Below, in pieces: positions 33,252-43,394 of a stretch of 64,000 nucleotides of DNA. Location of the stretch: assembly GCF_017744675.1 (NCBI RefSeq), contig NZ_JAGIAV010000001.1, positions 436,498 through 500,497 of the forward strand. Direction: 5' to 3'. Both the position numbers and the translations under genes were made by a program. Position 1 is the first letter of the stretch. Every line of letters begins with the position of its first letter. This stretch comes from Flavobacterium sp. (lineage in GTDB: Bacteria > Bacteroidota > Bacteroidia > Flavobacteriales > Flavobacteriaceae). The notes beneath the pieces are model-generated. The model had not been told where the DNA came from and made no database searches. It was given only the letters and a program-made list of their open reading frames with translations.

Positions 33252-34247
33252 TTATAGTCTCGCAGGTTCAACCCATTTGAAGATGTGAGATTCTTGCGGA
33301 ATTACAATTCTTTCCGATATTCTAGCCATACGAGCTGGCAGTTTCATTAAATAATCACGCGCTTTTTCTGCTTCATCACTTAAATTGGTGATTTTGTCAA
33401 TTTCCCATTTGCTGATTAATTTCTGCATGATTTCAACATAATCGTTTGCCGTGTAAACGCCAATACGTTGCGCTGAATCTGAAAATTGCTCAAAAGCGGT
33501 ACTGATTTTTTGACCAGATTCTCTCAAGAAATGAGCAGGCATAACGATTTTTTGTTTCATCATGTATTGAAACGCCAACATCATTTCGCTTGGATCCACT
33601 TGGAAGATTCTCGTTACAAATTCACTATAAGCATGGTGGTGACGCATTTCGTCTCCAGCAATCATTTTACACATTTTAGACAACTTGTTATCGCCAAATT
33701 TCTTAGCTATCTGTGCTACTCTATTGTGCGAAACGTAGGTTGCTAATTCTTGGAAACTAGTATATACAAAGTTTTTGTATGGGTCAGTTCCGGTTCCAAT
33801 ATCAAAACCGTCGTTGATTAAGTGCTGTGTTGTCATTTCGATTTCACGCATGTTCACACGACCAGACAAATACAAGTATTTATTCAAAAGGTCCCCGTGA
33901 CGGTTCTCTTCTCCCGTCCATTGTTTAACCCACTTGGCCCAACCATTACCTTGACTTCCTTCTTGCTGATCTATTCCTTCTACATCCATTAACCATGACT
34001 CATATGTAGGCAAAGCTTCCTCGGTGATGGTGTCACCAACAAGCGTAACCCAGAAATCGTAAGGAAGTTCTTTAGCAATCTCGCGTAATTCTTTTACCTC
34101 TTCAAAGAAGTTTTCTCCTTGAGAATCTGGTAAGAAATCCGACGGCTGCCAAATTTTTTCCACTGGAATTAAATACTGTTCAACGAAGCTATCCACGTTT
34201 TTTTCCAAAAACTGCATTACTTCTAATCTAATGTTTTTTATAGACAT
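33252..34247 (-). CDS. Acyl-ACP desaturase (stearoyl-ACP desaturase family)
   Basis: The 331-residue protein is a soluble diiron fatty acid desaturase. The two iron-binding motifs are EENRHG (113-118) and DEMRHH (199-204), with flanking helices of the ferritin-like bundle. It introduces a double bond into acyl-ACP, using O2 and reduced ferredoxin. It lies 45 bases downstream of the acyltransferase gene on the same strand, which fits a joint role in membrane phospholipid synthesis. Confidence 0.93.
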   Translation of the reverse strand: MSIKNIRLEVMQFLEKNVDSFVEQYLIPVEKIWQPSDFLPDSQGENFFEEVKELREIAKELPYDFWVTLVGDTITEEALPTYESWLMDVEGIDQQEGSQGNGWAKWVKQWTGEENRHGDLLNKYLYLSGRVNMREIEMTTQHLINDGFDIGTGTDPYKNFVYTSFQELATYVSHNRVAQIAKKFGDNKLSKMCKMIAGDEMRHHHAYSEFVTRIFQVDPSEMMLAFQYMMKQKIVMPAHFLRESGQKISTAFEQFSDSAQRIGVYTANDYVEIMQKLISKWEIDKITNLSDEAEKARDYLMKLPARMARISERIVIPQESHIFKWVEPARL

Positions 34248-34292
34248 TACTTATTTTAAATTTGGGTTTTAGGTTTTAGCTCGGACTAAAAC

Positions 34293-35039
34293 TTAAACCT
34301 GTTTATACTCATTTATTCCTTCTTTAACTGCTTTTTCAGTAATCTCCATCAGCTCTTCAAACTTGTAATCTTTAACAGCCAAAGCTTTGTGAGCTGTAAA
34401 CTTCAGATGATTTCCTAAGCCAACAGGAAAAAAACCAAATTTTACCATTTTCCAAGAATTATTGATACTCACTGGTACAACGTATGCAGATGGAGCATAT
34501 TTGCATAAGATTTTTAAACCGCTCTGTGCAAATTCTTTTGGCACTCCCGTTTTACTTCTTGTTCCTTCTGGGAAGATAACGGCAGATCTTGTGTTTTTTT
34601 CGATATATTCAGACAAGCCTTTAATAACTGGTATGGCTTGTTTAGGGTCTTTTCGGTCAATAAGCACCGATCCACCATGTTTCAAATTATACGAAACACT
34701 CGGAATTCCGCTGCCTAACTCCTTCTTACTTACAAATTTACAATGAAAACGTCTAAAATACCAAATCATTGCTACGATATCGTACATACTTTGGTGATTC
34801 GCCACAAAAATAATTGGCACACCTTTCGGAACCGTATCTACATTTTCAATTGTATATCTTGTTCCTACAAGATTGGTACATTTTAAAAGGCAGAAATTTA
34901 AATAATCGACACTTTTTTTATGAGCCTGGTAGCCAAATACATTTAAACAAATCCACTGAATTGGATGAAAAACAGCCAAACATAAACCAAATAATAAATA
35001 ATAAATTACCGATATTGGATAAGAAATAATTTTTTCCAT
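34293..35039 (-). CDS. 1-acyl-sn-glycerol-3-phosphate acyltransferase (PlsC-like)
   Basis: The 248-residue protein has an N-terminal hydrophobic anchor and the acyltransferase blocks: NHQSMYDIV near 81 (NHxxxxD) and VIFPEGTRSKTGVP near 155 (EGTR). These enzymes add the second acyl chain to form phosphatidic acid at the inner membrane. The adjacent desaturase supports a lipid role. CAAAAGTA at 35058-35065 is the complement of a TAnnTTTG -7 element for this gene. Confidence 0.92.
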   Translation of the reverse strand: MEKIISYPISVIYYLLFGLCLAVFHPIQWICLNVFGYQAHKKSVDYLNFCLLKCTNLVGTRYTIENVDTVPKGVPIIFVANHQSMYDIVAMIWYFRRFHCKFVSKKELGSGIPSVSYNLKHGGSVLIDRKDPKQAIPVIKGLSEYIEKNTRSAVIFPEGTRSKTGVPKEFAQSGLKILCKYAPSAYVVPVSINNSWKMVKFGFFPVGLGNHLKFTAHKALAVKDYKFEELMEITEKAVKEGINEYKQV

Positions 35040-35125
35040 GCTTCAAAAATTAATGCGCAAAAGTAGTAAATAAATTTTTAGACTTATTAAAATTGAAAAC
35101 AATAACTGTTTTTCTGGTTTAATTG

Positions 35126-35133
35126 TACCTTTG
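35126..35133 (+). promoter_or_regulatory. -7 promoter element of rnpA
   Basis: TACCTTTG matches TAnnTTTG and lies 31 bases before the rnpA ATG. It is divergent from the acyltransferase promoter at 35058-35065. Confidence 0.55.
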
Positions 35134-35164
35134 CGCTAGAATTTGCAAATCTTTTCTGAGTTAA

Positions 35165-35569
35165 ATGAACTTTAATTACCCTAAAAACGAGCGTTTAAAA
35201 AGCAAAACCACCATCGGATTATTATTTTCTGAAGGAAAATCGGTATCTAAATATCCGCTTCGTTTGGTTTACCGTCAAGCGGAAGCAAACTCAGAAGAAC
35301 AAACCAAGATTGGCGTTTCGGTTTCTAAGAAATACTTCAAGAAAGCCGTAGATCGAAATTACTTCAAAAGGGTTCTACGTGAAACCTATCGATTAAACAA
35401 ACATTTGCTTTTGGATAATCTGGATCGTCCGTATTCGATTATGCTTTTTTATCAAACCAAAGACCGTTTGTCTTATGCTGAAATCAATACTAAAATGATT
35501 CAGCTGTTTGAGAAATTTACAACGCAGATCAACAAACCGCAAGATTCTGAACCAAAAACGGAAGCGTAA
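35165..35569 (+). CDS. rnpA: Ribonuclease P protein component
   Basis: The 134-residue basic protein helps the RNase P RNA mature tRNA 5' ends. The signature region is KKAVDRNYFKRVLRETYRLN near 60-80, with a Phe-rich N-terminal strand (KSKTTIGLLFSEGKS). It is slightly longer than usual, with an acidic tail (NKPQDSEPKTEA). It is not next to rpmH here; instead it begins a run of envelope genes. Confidence 0.9.
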   Translation: MNFNYPKNERLKSKTTIGLLFSEGKSVSKYPLRLVYRQAEANSEEQTKIGVSVSKKYFKKAVDRNYFKRVLRETYRLNKHLLLDNLDRPYSIMLFYQTKDRLSYAEINTKMIQLFEKFTTQINKPQDSEPKTEA

Positions 35570-35639
35570 ATTTCAAAACGTAAGATTATTAATCAAGTTA
35601 GGCAAAAAAATCGTAGTTTTAGCTCTAAATTGAAATTTT

Positions 35640-36473
35640 ATGCGTCAACTTTTCTTTTTATCGATTTTGGTTTTACTTCTTTCAGGCTGCAGCAAATCTT
35701 CAGCTTCAGCAGAAGAAAATATGTCTATTGCAGCAGTACAACTGCCTCCAAAAGCAGAAGCTGCCTCTGATGATAAAAATTTTGATCCAGTAGCTCCAAA
35801 AGTGAAACAAGAAATTGAACAAAAGATCATAAAACAAGCGAGCTTAAGATTCGAGACTGATAATCTTGAAAACACTTTCAATCAAATTAAAAAAGCTATA
35901 ATTGAAAATAATGGCAATATTTTTAATGATACTGAAGGGAAGAATTACAATAATGTCAGCAGAGTTTTGGTAATTAAAGTTCCAAGCCAAAATTTTGACC
36001 GTTTTATCGATGCGGTTTCAAAAGGCGTTTCTTATTTTGATGAAAAACAAATATCTGCAGAAGATGTTACAGAACAATATATCGATCTAACTTCTAGATT
36101 AAAAACCAAGAAAAAACTTGAGGAACGTTATCTTGAAATTTTAAAGAAAGCAAACAAAGTCAGTGAAATTTTAGAAATCGAACAGCAAATTTCAACTATT
36201 CGAGAAGAAATCGAAGCCAAAGAAGGTCAACTGAAATACCTAGAAAGCCGCGTTTCTGAAAGTACAATTACTATTGAATTTTATAAAACAATACCTGAAA
36301 AAGAAGGTGTCAAAATATCTTACGGTTCAAAACTGTTGACTGCTGTTAAATCAGGGTTTTTCAGTTTATCCGATTTTTTAATTTCGTTAATTAGCGTTTG
36401 GCCGTTTGTCATTATATTTTTTGTATTAGCCTATTTTATTAGAAAAAGATTAAAAAGAAGAAAAAAAGAATAA
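35640..36473 (+). CDS. DUF4349-family lipoprotein with coiled coil and membrane anchor
   Basis: The 277-residue protein starts with a lipoprotein signal (VLLLSGCSKSSAS). The DUF4349 region is SLRFETDNLENTFNQIKKAI to about residue 220, including a coiled coil (SRLKTKKKLEERYLEILKKA, about 150-200). A C-terminal membrane helix ends in a very basic tail (RKRLKRRKKE). DUF4349 proteins are envelope proteins of unknown function. It ends 2 bases before the S41 protease start. Confidence 0.85.
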   Translation: MRQLFFLSILVLLLSGCSKSSASAEENMSIAAVQLPPKAEAASDDKNFDPVAPKVKQEIEQKIIKQASLRFETDNLENTFNQIKKAIIENNGNIFNDTEGKNYNNVSRVLVIKVPSQNFDRFIDAVSKGVSYFDEKQISAEDVTEQYIDLTSRLKTKKKLEERYLEILKKANKVSEILEIEQQISTIREEIEAKEGQLKYLESRVSESTITIEFYKTIPEKEGVKISYGSKLLTAVKSGFFSLSDFLISLISVWPFVIIFFVLAYFIRKRLKRRKKE

Positions 36474-36475
36474 TC

Positions 36476-38113
36476 ATGTATCCGTATTTCAAAAAAAGAT
36501 TTATTATACCAGTCGCTGCGGCGGGAATGTTGTTTGTTGGAACCAGTTTTAAAGAAGATTTTTTTGAAATTGCCAAACAGATCGAAATTTTTACGACTTT
36601 ATTCAAAGCCGTAAATACCAATTATGTTGATGAAACTAATCCGGGAGATTTGATGGATAAAGCGATCAAAAGCATGTTGGGAAGTTTGGATCCGTACACG
36701 GTTTATTTTAACGAACAGGACGTGGTTAATTTTAAAATCAATAATACGGGAGAATATACAGGAATCGGAGCTTTGATTTCTAGAAAAAACGATCGCTTGA
36801 TTGTTCGCGAACCTTATAAAAATTATCCAGCTGACAAAGCGGGACTTAAAGCGGGAGACGAAATTATTCAGATTGGAGATGTTTTAATTGCCGATTTTAA
36901 AGATGACGCTTCGCAATTATTGAAAGGAACAAAAAACACAAAAATCAACATCAAATATCTTCGTCAAGGAAAACCAAATACTACTGTTTTGGTTTTGGAT
37001 GAAGTAGATATTAAATCGGTTCCTTTTTACGGAAAAATTGATGACAAAACTGGTTATATCGTTTTGGCACATTTTAGCAGAAAAGCTTCTGCTGAAGTAA
37101 AAGAAGCTCTTGAAAAATTAAAAGCTGATGGCGCTAAACAGATTGTTTTGGACTTACGCGGAAATCCTGGAGGATTATTAAACGAAGCAATTGATATCTG
37201 TAATTTGTTTGTTCCGAAAAATGAAGTTATTGTAACGACTAAATCGCGAATTGAAAAACACAATAATACTTATAAAACACAGAAAGAACCAGTTGATACT
37301 GAAATTCCGCTAGCGATTTTAGTAAACGGAAGAAGTGCTTCGGCTTCTGAAATTGTATCGGGTGCTTTACAAGATCTGGATCGTGCCGTAATTTTAGGAA
37401 GCAGAAGTTTTGGAAAAGGTTTGGTGCAACGTTCTGTTGATTTGACATACGGAACACAGCTCAAAGTAACGATCTCTAGATATTACACGCCATCTGGCCG
37501 TTGTATTCAAGCTTTGGATTATGCGCATAAAGATAAAAATGGTGTGGCTCAAAAAACAGACGCTAAAAATTTCAATGCTTTTAAAACTAGAAAAGGAAGA
37601 ACGGTTTATGATGGAGGCGGCGTTTTGCCAGATATCGAATTGGAAGAAACCAAAACTAGTGCGATCGCAACTGCTTTAATTAAAAATGACGGTGTTTTTG
37701 ATTACGCAACTGCTTACTATTACAAAAATCCAAATTTAGGTGATAAGATTCCAACTCTTACTGATGCGGATTATACGGCTTTCAAACAATACTTAAAAAC
37801 GAATAAAATTACTTTTGATACCGACACCGAAGTAGCTTTGAAAAATACTTTAGCGGCAGCTAAAAAAGAAAAAATAGACGAGACCATCACTGCCGAATAT
37901 CAGCAATTGTTGAATGCTTTAGAAAAAAGCGAGACAACTTTACTAGATAAAAACCAAAAAGAAATTAAAAACATGATTTTGGAAGAGTTGATTAAAAGAT
38001 ATCAATATCAAGAAGGTTTGTATCAGTATTACTTAAAAAACAATTCAGAAATTAAAAGAGCAGTTAGTGTATTAAATAACCAGACAGAATATAAAACGAT
38101 TTTAAAAATGTAG
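36476..38113 (+). CDS. S41-family C-terminal processing protease
   Basis: The 545-residue protease has an N-terminal hydrophobic segment, a CtpA-type helical part (FTTLFKAVNTNYVDETNPGD), a PDZ domain (about 90-165) and the peptidase domain. The catalytic Ser lies in NGRSASASEIVSGALQD near 283 and the Lys in GSRSFGKGLVQ near 310. It is the usual bacterial periplasmic Ctp arrangement with a long C-terminal helical extension. It is tightly packed between the DUF4349 and OmpA-like genes. Confidence 0.93.
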   Translation: MYPYFKKRFIIPVAAAGMLFVGTSFKEDFFEIAKQIEIFTTLFKAVNTNYVDETNPGDLMDKAIKSMLGSLDPYTVYFNEQDVVNFKINNTGEYTGIGALISRKNDRLIVREPYKNYPADKAGLKAGDEIIQIGDVLIADFKDDASQLLKGTKNTKINIKYLRQGKPNTTVLVLDEVDIKSVPFYGKIDDKTGYIVLAHFSRKASAEVKEALEKLKADGAKQIVLDLRGNPGGLLNEAIDICNLFVPKNEVIVTTKSRIEKHNNTYKTQKEPVDTEIPLAILVNGRSASASEIVSGALQDLDRAVILGSRSFGKGLVQRSVDLTYGTQLKVTISRYYTPSGRCIQALDYAHKDKNGVAQKTDAKNFNAFKTRKGRTVYDGGGVLPDIELEETKTSAIATALIKNDGVFDYATAYYYKNPNLGDKIPTLTDADYTAFKQYLKTNKITFDTDTEVALKNTLAAAKKEKIDETITAEYQQLLNALEKSETTLLDKNQKEIKNMILEELIKRYQYQEGLYQYYLKNNSEIKRAVSVLNNQTEYKTILKM

Positions 38114-38116
38114 TGA

Positions 38117-38920
38117 ATGAAGATAACTCTAGCCCTGATTCTTTTTTCATTTTATACAGCAAACGCACAGCAAAAACCAGTTGAAACTATTTATTTTGAA
38201 TTTGACAGGTATGATTTGACAGAAAAGCAAATCGATGTGGTTTCTAACTTTATAAAAAGCATAGACACTTCTAAAGTAGAGTCTATACAGATTTATGGCT
38301 ATTGTGATGATCGCGGAAATGATGAGTATAACTTCAGATTGTCTAATAATCGGGCTAATACAATTCAGAATCTATTGATCGAAAGAGGATTCAATCAAAG
38401 TAAAATCGTTATTCTGGAAGGAAAAGGGCGTGTTGTCGTAAAAGCAGATACGGTAGAAAATCTGTACGAGACGCGTCTCCGTAATCGGCGGGTTGACTTA
38501 ATTGTCGTAAAAAAGAATAGTTTCGGAAAAGGGATTTTTACTTCTTTTAAAGACGATTTAAAAGTTGGCGATAAAGTTTATCTGGAATCTATTTTATTTG
38601 ATATTGGAAGTGCTAAATTGACTCCAAATTCCAAAAAAGAACTAGACAAAATTGCCATTACACTACAAAACCACAGAAATCTCTATTTTGAAATACGCGG
38701 GCACGTCTGCTGCACACCCGATATTTATAGCGACGGAATTGATAGAGATACGAAAGAAAGAAGACTTTCTTGGAACCGAGCAAAAACTGTTTTTTACTAT
38801 TTAATTTCCAAAAAAGTGTCCAAAAGCCGCATGACCTACATAGGCTGCGGCAATAAATATCCTTTAGGAAAAGGCGATAATTACGATCGGCGGGTGGAAT
38901 TTGTGATTACCAAAATTTAA
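38117..38920 (+). CDS. Secreted protein with two tandem OmpA-like domains
   Basis: The 267-residue protein has a signal peptide (MKITLALILFSFYTANAQ) and then two OmpA-type peptidoglycan-binding domains in a row, with nothing else. Domain 1 has TIYFEFDRYDLTEKQ and RNRRVDLIVV (about 25-130). Domain 2 has LFDIGSAKLTPNSKKELDKI and YDRRVEFVI (about 150-265). Domain 2 has an unusual CC pair (HVCCTPD). It starts 3 bases after the protease stop. It may bind peptidoglycan in the periplasm. Confidence 0.88.
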   Translation: MKITLALILFSFYTANAQQKPVETIYFEFDRYDLTEKQIDVVSNFIKSIDTSKVESIQIYGYCDDRGNDEYNFRLSNNRANTIQNLLIERGFNQSKIVILEGKGRVVVKADTVENLYETRLRNRRVDLIVVKKNSFGKGIFTSFKDDLKVGDKVYLESILFDIGSAKLTPNSKKELDKIAITLQNHRNLYFEIRGHVCCTPDIYSDGIDRDTKERRLSWNRAKTVFYYLISKKVSKSRMTYIGCGNKYPLGKGDNYDRRVEFVITKI

Positions 38921-39036
38921 TTTAAGCTACTAAGGTTCTGAGTCACTAAGATTCTAAGTTTTTTGCTTTTGATTATTCTTTTATTTTCTTTAGAATAATA
39001 AGTATAAAAATTTTATTTGTCGTTATTAAGGTTTAG

Positions 39037-40323
39037 TTATCTTTTAAAAATATCTCTAAATTGATATAATAATCTCTCGATTAAACGCAAATCTTCTGTA
39101 ACAATTTCTGCAGATCCCGACATTTCTTGTTTAAACGGAATTCTTTTATGATATGATGTTTCTAACTTCTTAGGCAATAATACATCAATCCATAAATTCC
39201 CGTCTTTATCAGGTGTCAATGAAATATTATTGACTTTTCCTGTTAACATACCAAACTGATTATCTGGAAAATTTGTCAATCTTATATTGACAAATTGACC
39301 TTTTTTTATTTTACCCGAATTTAATGCTGGCGCTTTCAATTTGCCTATATAATCTTTTTCTAAAATTGGAACTATTGCAAAAACTGCTGAACCAACTTCT
39401 ACAAATTGATTCTCAGACCAGATTTGTAAAAAACTTATTTTTCCATTAATAGAAGATTTTAAAATATAATTAAGTTCCCAATCTCTCAGTGCTTTTTTTA
39501 ATTGAAAAAAAGCCTGCATTTTGTTGTTTTCCAAATTGATTTCTTCTTTACTTTCATTAATATGTGTAGTTTGATTATTGCGTCTTAATTCATTTAATGA
39601 AGATTTTAGTTGAGAGATAGTGCTTAAAAAAGTGTTGTAACCCTTTTGAGCTTGCAAATAAATTAATCGTTGTTTCTCTACTTCTTGAGAAGAGTATATT
39701 CCCTTTATAAATAAAAGTTCATAACGATCGAGATCATTTTTTTGAAGAAGTAATTCATTTTGATTAATATCTTTTTGAGATTGTAACAAACTTAGTCTTT
39801 CCTGTAGTTGATTTGCTTCATAACGTTGAGCTATATCTTCAACTCGATAGGGTTTTAGTCTTAAATTAAGTTCGTCCGCTAAACTTTCTTTTCTAAAATT
39901 TGCAAAAGAGCTTTCAACATCGCCTAATTGAGCAGAATTAAATTTTGCAAACGGAAACTTAACTTTCTCAATATTTATTGTGTCCAAGATATTTTTTAAT
40001 AAAAAAATATCTTGTGATCTTGCAGAATTTTCTAAAACAGCTAAAACTGCATTTGGTTTTACAATCTCTTTATCTTTTACTAGAATTGCATCAATTTTGC
40101 CTGAAATATTAACAACTACTTTCTGAGGTGGCATATTAGTGGTTATTACAACTTGGGATGTTATAATATCAGGATATTTTACAAACCATGATATTAAAAA
40201 AAGTACTATAATAAATAATAATAAAATGCTATTGCCCCATTTTTGAATAGCCTTTGGGGGACTAGACAAAACATCTCTTACCTCTTCACTATAAATTTTA
40301 AGACTATTGTTAATTTCTTCCAT
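39037..40323 (-). CDS. HlyD-family membrane fusion protein of the peptide exporter
   Basis: The 428-residue adaptor has one N-terminal membrane helix (SILLLFIIVLFLISWF, about 32-48), a lipoyl-like beta region, a long coiled-coil hairpin (about 150-275), and a C-terminal beta domain. It bridges an inner-membrane ABC exporter with an outer-membrane channel. It starts 1 base after the ABC exporter stop and is the last gene of the peptide cluster. No TolC-like channel is present in the cluster, so a channel from elsewhere is presumably used. Confidence 0.93.
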   Translation of the reverse strand: MEEINNSLKIYSEEVRDVLSSPPKAIQKWGNSILLLFIIVLFLISWFVKYPDIITSQVVITTNMPPQKVVVNISGKIDAILVKDKEIVKPNAVLAVLENSARSQDIFLLKNILDTINIEKVKFPFAKFNSAQLGDVESSFANFRKESLADELNLRLKPYRVEDIAQRYEANQLQERLSLLQSQKDINQNELLLQKNDLDRYELLFIKGIYSSQEVEKQRLIYLQAQKGYNTFLSTISQLKSSLNELRRNNQTTHINESKEEINLENNKMQAFFQLKKALRDWELNYILKSSINGKISFLQIWSENQFVEVGSAVFAIVPILEKDYIGKLKAPALNSGKIKKGQFVNIRLTNFPDNQFGMLTGKVNNISLTPDKDGNLWIDVLLPKKLETSYHKRIPFKQEMSGSAEIVTEDLRLIERLLYQFRDIFKR

Positions 40324-40324
40324 T

Positions 40325-42517
40325 TTAACTTCCTAATTCTAATTGATTTTTAACCAATTCAAAATATTTTCCTTTTAATTTAGTTAAATCATTATGATTG
40401 CCCTGCTCTACAATTTCTCCATTTTCAAGAACAATTATATTATCTGCATTTTTTACCGTACTTAATCTGTGCGCAACAATTATAGCAGTTTTTCCATAAA
40501 TAAACTCTCTAAGATTTTTCATTATTATTTTTTCATTATTAGCATCAAGAGCACTTGTCGCTTCATCAAACAAAAAATATAATGGGTTTTTATATACGGC
40601 TCGAGCAATCATAATTCGCTGTTCCTGTCCGCCACTTAAACGAATTCCTGACGTTCCTAATTCCGTATTATATTTATTAGGTAATCTCCCTACAAAGGAT
40701 TCGATATTTGAAACAAATGCTGCGTTATTTAATTTATTCCTGTCTATAATTTCATTTTGTTCTGACTCAGAAATATTACCACCTATAGTATCATTAAAAA
40801 TAAAAGTATCTTGCATGACAGCTCCACAATTTAAACGCCAAAAATCATTGTTTATCTCTATTAAATTTACTGCTCCAACACTAATACTTCCTTCGGTCGG
40901 TTCATAAAATTTCAATAATAGTTTCATCAAAGTAGTTTTACCACTACCACTAGCACCAACAATGGCTGTCGTTTTTCCTTCAGGAATAGTACAATTAATG
41001 TTTCTTAAAACAACTGCTGAAGTTTTACCACCATATCTATAAGTTAAATCTTTTAAAATTATAGTTTTATCATTAGGCAGTTCTTTTATTTTGCCAGCTG
41101 AAATTATATCCTCGTCATCCTTTAAATGAACTTGTGACAATCTCTCCAAACTTAATTTTGCATCTTGCCATGATTGTATAAAAAGAACAAAACTACTCAA
41201 AGGCAAATTAAGTTGTCCTACAATGAATTGTATTGACGTCATCATACCAATTGTTAGATTACCATCTACCACTGCCTTAGCAGAAAGAAAAGTGATGATA
41301 ATATTTTTTAGTTCATTAATAAAATTAGCTCCAATATTTTGATATTGTGCTAATTTTAATGTGCTTAGGGAAGTTTTAAACAAACTAATCTGATTATATT
41401 CCCATTTCCAACGATTTTTCCGCTGTGAATTGTTAATCTTAATTTCTTTGACACCATTAATAATTTGAATTAGTGAAGTTTGATTTTGTGATAGTTGATC
41501 AAATCTCCTAAAATCTAATTCTGCTCTTTTTTTTAAAAAAAAGAAAGTCCAACTAATATAAAAAATAGAGCCTATTATAAATACCAAAAAGATAATCAGA
41601 TTATAATATATTAAAATTCCATTAAATATTACAAAAGTCACTATTGAGAATATCATATTCACACTAGAAGAAGAAACAAAATTTTGTATGCGTGTGTGAT
41701 CTGTAATTCTTTGTAAGTGTTCTCCAGAATTTCTTGTATCAAAATAATTTACTGGCAATTTCAACATTTTATATAAAAAATCTGAAATTATTTTGATATT
41801 AAACCTACTTGTTATATGTATCAAAATCCATTCTCTAAATATAGTCACTAGAGTTTGCGAAAGTATTAGAACAAACTGCGCAATAAGAATTAAATATATA
41901 AACGAAACATTTTTATTATTAACACCAATATCTACTACAGATTGCATTAAAAAAGGCAAAATAAACTGGATAATAGTAGCGATAAATAAACCTATAAAAA
42001 CTTGATAGATTAATTTTTTATATGGTCTAAAATAAGGATATATAAATGAAAATCCCTGCATTTTTTCTTTATCATCATCTTGCTCGTAAAATTTAGCATT
42101 GGGTTCTAATATTAAAACATAGCCTGTCTCATCCGAAACATCAGTCCAAGCTGATTTAAAATCTTTTTGAGAATAAATTAGTAACCCTTGAGCTGGATCA
42201 GCTACATATATTTTTGATTTAGTAATTTTATATATAACAACAAAATGTTTTTGTCTCCATGGCACGATAAAAGGAGTTGGTAGTTCGTTTACTAAACTTT
42301 CTAAAGAAATTCGCATACCGAGAGTGCGCATTTCTATTGCTTCAGCTGCTTCTGCAATTCCTGCCATTGTTACACCCTGTTTGGTAATACTAGCTTTGTC
42401 CCTTAAAAATTCTCGCGAAAAATTTTTACCATAGTATTTGGAAACCATTCTCAAACAGGTGGGCCCACAATCTTTATTATCTAATTGTCTAAAATGTGGA
42501 AACTTCTTTTTTATCAT
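40325..42517 (-). CDS. Peptidase-containing ABC transporter (C39 protease, PCAT)
   Basis: The 730-residue protein has an N-terminal C39 peptidase domain with Cys17 in DNKDCGPTCL, His91 in RQKHFVVIY and Asp107 in VADPAQG, the full catalytic triad. The transmembrane domain covers about 160-440. The ATPase has Walker A GASGSGKTTL, signature LSGGQ and Walker B FLFDEATSALD. Such enzymes cut leader peptides after a double glycine and export the core. The GG-leader gene at 45322-45489 is the likely substrate. Confidence 0.95.
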   Translation of the reverse strand: MIKKKFPHFRQLDNKDCGPTCLRMVSKYYGKNFSREFLRDKASITKQGVTMAGIAEAAEAIEMRTLGMRISLESLVNELPTPFIVPWRQKHFVVIYKITKSKIYVADPAQGLLIYSQKDFKSAWTDVSDETGYVLILEPNAKFYEQDDDKEKMQGFSFIYPYFRPYKKLIYQVFIGLFIATIIQFILPFLMQSVVDIGVNNKNVSFIYLILIAQFVLILSQTLVTIFREWILIHITSRFNIKIISDFLYKMLKLPVNYFDTRNSGEHLQRITDHTRIQNFVSSSSVNMIFSIVTFVIFNGILIYYNLIIFLVFIIGSIFYISWTFFFLKKRAELDFRRFDQLSQNQTSLIQIINGVKEIKINNSQRKNRWKWEYNQISLFKTSLSTLKLAQYQNIGANFINELKNIIITFLSAKAVVDGNLTIGMMTSIQFIVGQLNLPLSSFVLFIQSWQDAKLSLERLSQVHLKDDEDIISAGKIKELPNDKTIILKDLTYRYGGKTSAVVLRNINCTIPEGKTTAIVGASGSGKTTLMKLLLKFYEPTEGSISVGAVNLIEINNDFWRLNCGAVMQDTFIFNDTIGGNISESEQNEIIDRNKLNNAAFVSNIESFVGRLPNKYNTELGTSGIRLSGGQEQRIMIARAVYKNPLYFLFDEATSALDANNEKIIMKNLREFIYGKTAIIVAHRLSTVKNADNIIVLENGEIVEQGNHNDLTKLKGKYFELVKNQLELGS

Positions 42518-42597
42518 TTATAATCTATACTTTTAGCGAACTTTTATATTTTAATTCTGTAATCTTGAATCCTTATGTAGAAATATATAAATATTTG

Positions 42598-43392
42598 CTA
42601 CTTAAAATTCCATCTTACCTGATAAGGATAAATTTCATATATTGTATTATCTTCATTTATTGTAAATCCCAATTTTGCATCTTCTTTTGCTTCATTAAAT
42701 AAATTATTACTATCTTTTGATGAAAATCCTAACCTAGCCATACATATAGATTTATAATATTTAGCATCTGAAAAATTTGGATATATTTTTAATGCTTTAT
42801 CAAATAATATAATTGCTTCATCCCATTTTTTTAATTCATATTTCGCAATTCCATAATAAAATAAAGCGGTAGGATGCTCCAACTGCTGTCTATTCAAAAA
42901 AATATCATCGTTATACTCTTTTAATACTTTTTCGGCTTTATCAAACTTATTTAATTGTAGGTAACATATACCAATATAAAAACTATAGGTATGATCCATT
43001 ACGTAGTTATTTCCATACTTTTTTATACACTCTTCGAAATCCAAAATAGCTTCTTCATATGTTTTGGAAAAAATGCACTTTATAAAAGCTCTATATGGCA
43101 GCCACTCTTCTGAATTATATAGAACAGCTTTACTAATATACTGCATCCCCATTTCATACTTCCGAGCTTTAAAGTACGGCATAGCTTTTTGTTGCCATAA
43201 ATATGCAACTGTACTGTCTTTTTTAAGACCATTATCTAAACAGCTTTGCCATTCTGACATTTGATAATTGTAATTATATCTTAAAGCGCAATTAGTTGCA
43301 TATTCTTGTATTATAATCTCTTGATTTTTTGCTTGTGAATAGTTTAACCACGAAAACATTAATAAGAAAAGGGAAATAATTATTTTTATCAT
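42598..43392 (-). CDS. TPR-repeat protein of the peptide cluster
   Basis: The 264-residue protein has a signal peptide (MIKIIISLFLLMFSWLNYSQ) and four or more TPR helices; the clearest is ALFYYGIAKYELKKWDEAII, LFDKALKIYPNFSDA. It is probably periplasmic or lipid-free secreted. It lies between the HQxxH protein and the exporter, with an 80-base gap before the exporter. It might serve as a docking or immunity protein, but nothing in the sequence decides this. Confidence 0.85.
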   Translation of the reverse strand: MIKIIISLFLLMFSWLNYSQAKNQEIIIQEYATNCALRYNYNYQMSEWQSCLDNGLKKDSTVAYLWQQKAMPYFKARKYEMGMQYISKAVLYNSEEWLPYRAFIKCIFSKTYEEAILDFEECIKKYGNNYVMDHTYSFYIGICYLQLNKFDKAEKVLKEYNDDIFLNRQQLEHPTALFYYGIAKYELKKWDEAIILFDKALKIYPNFSDAKYYKSICMARLGFSSKDSNNLFNEAKEDAKLGFTINEDNTIYEIYPYQVRWNFK

Positions 43393-43394
43393 AA

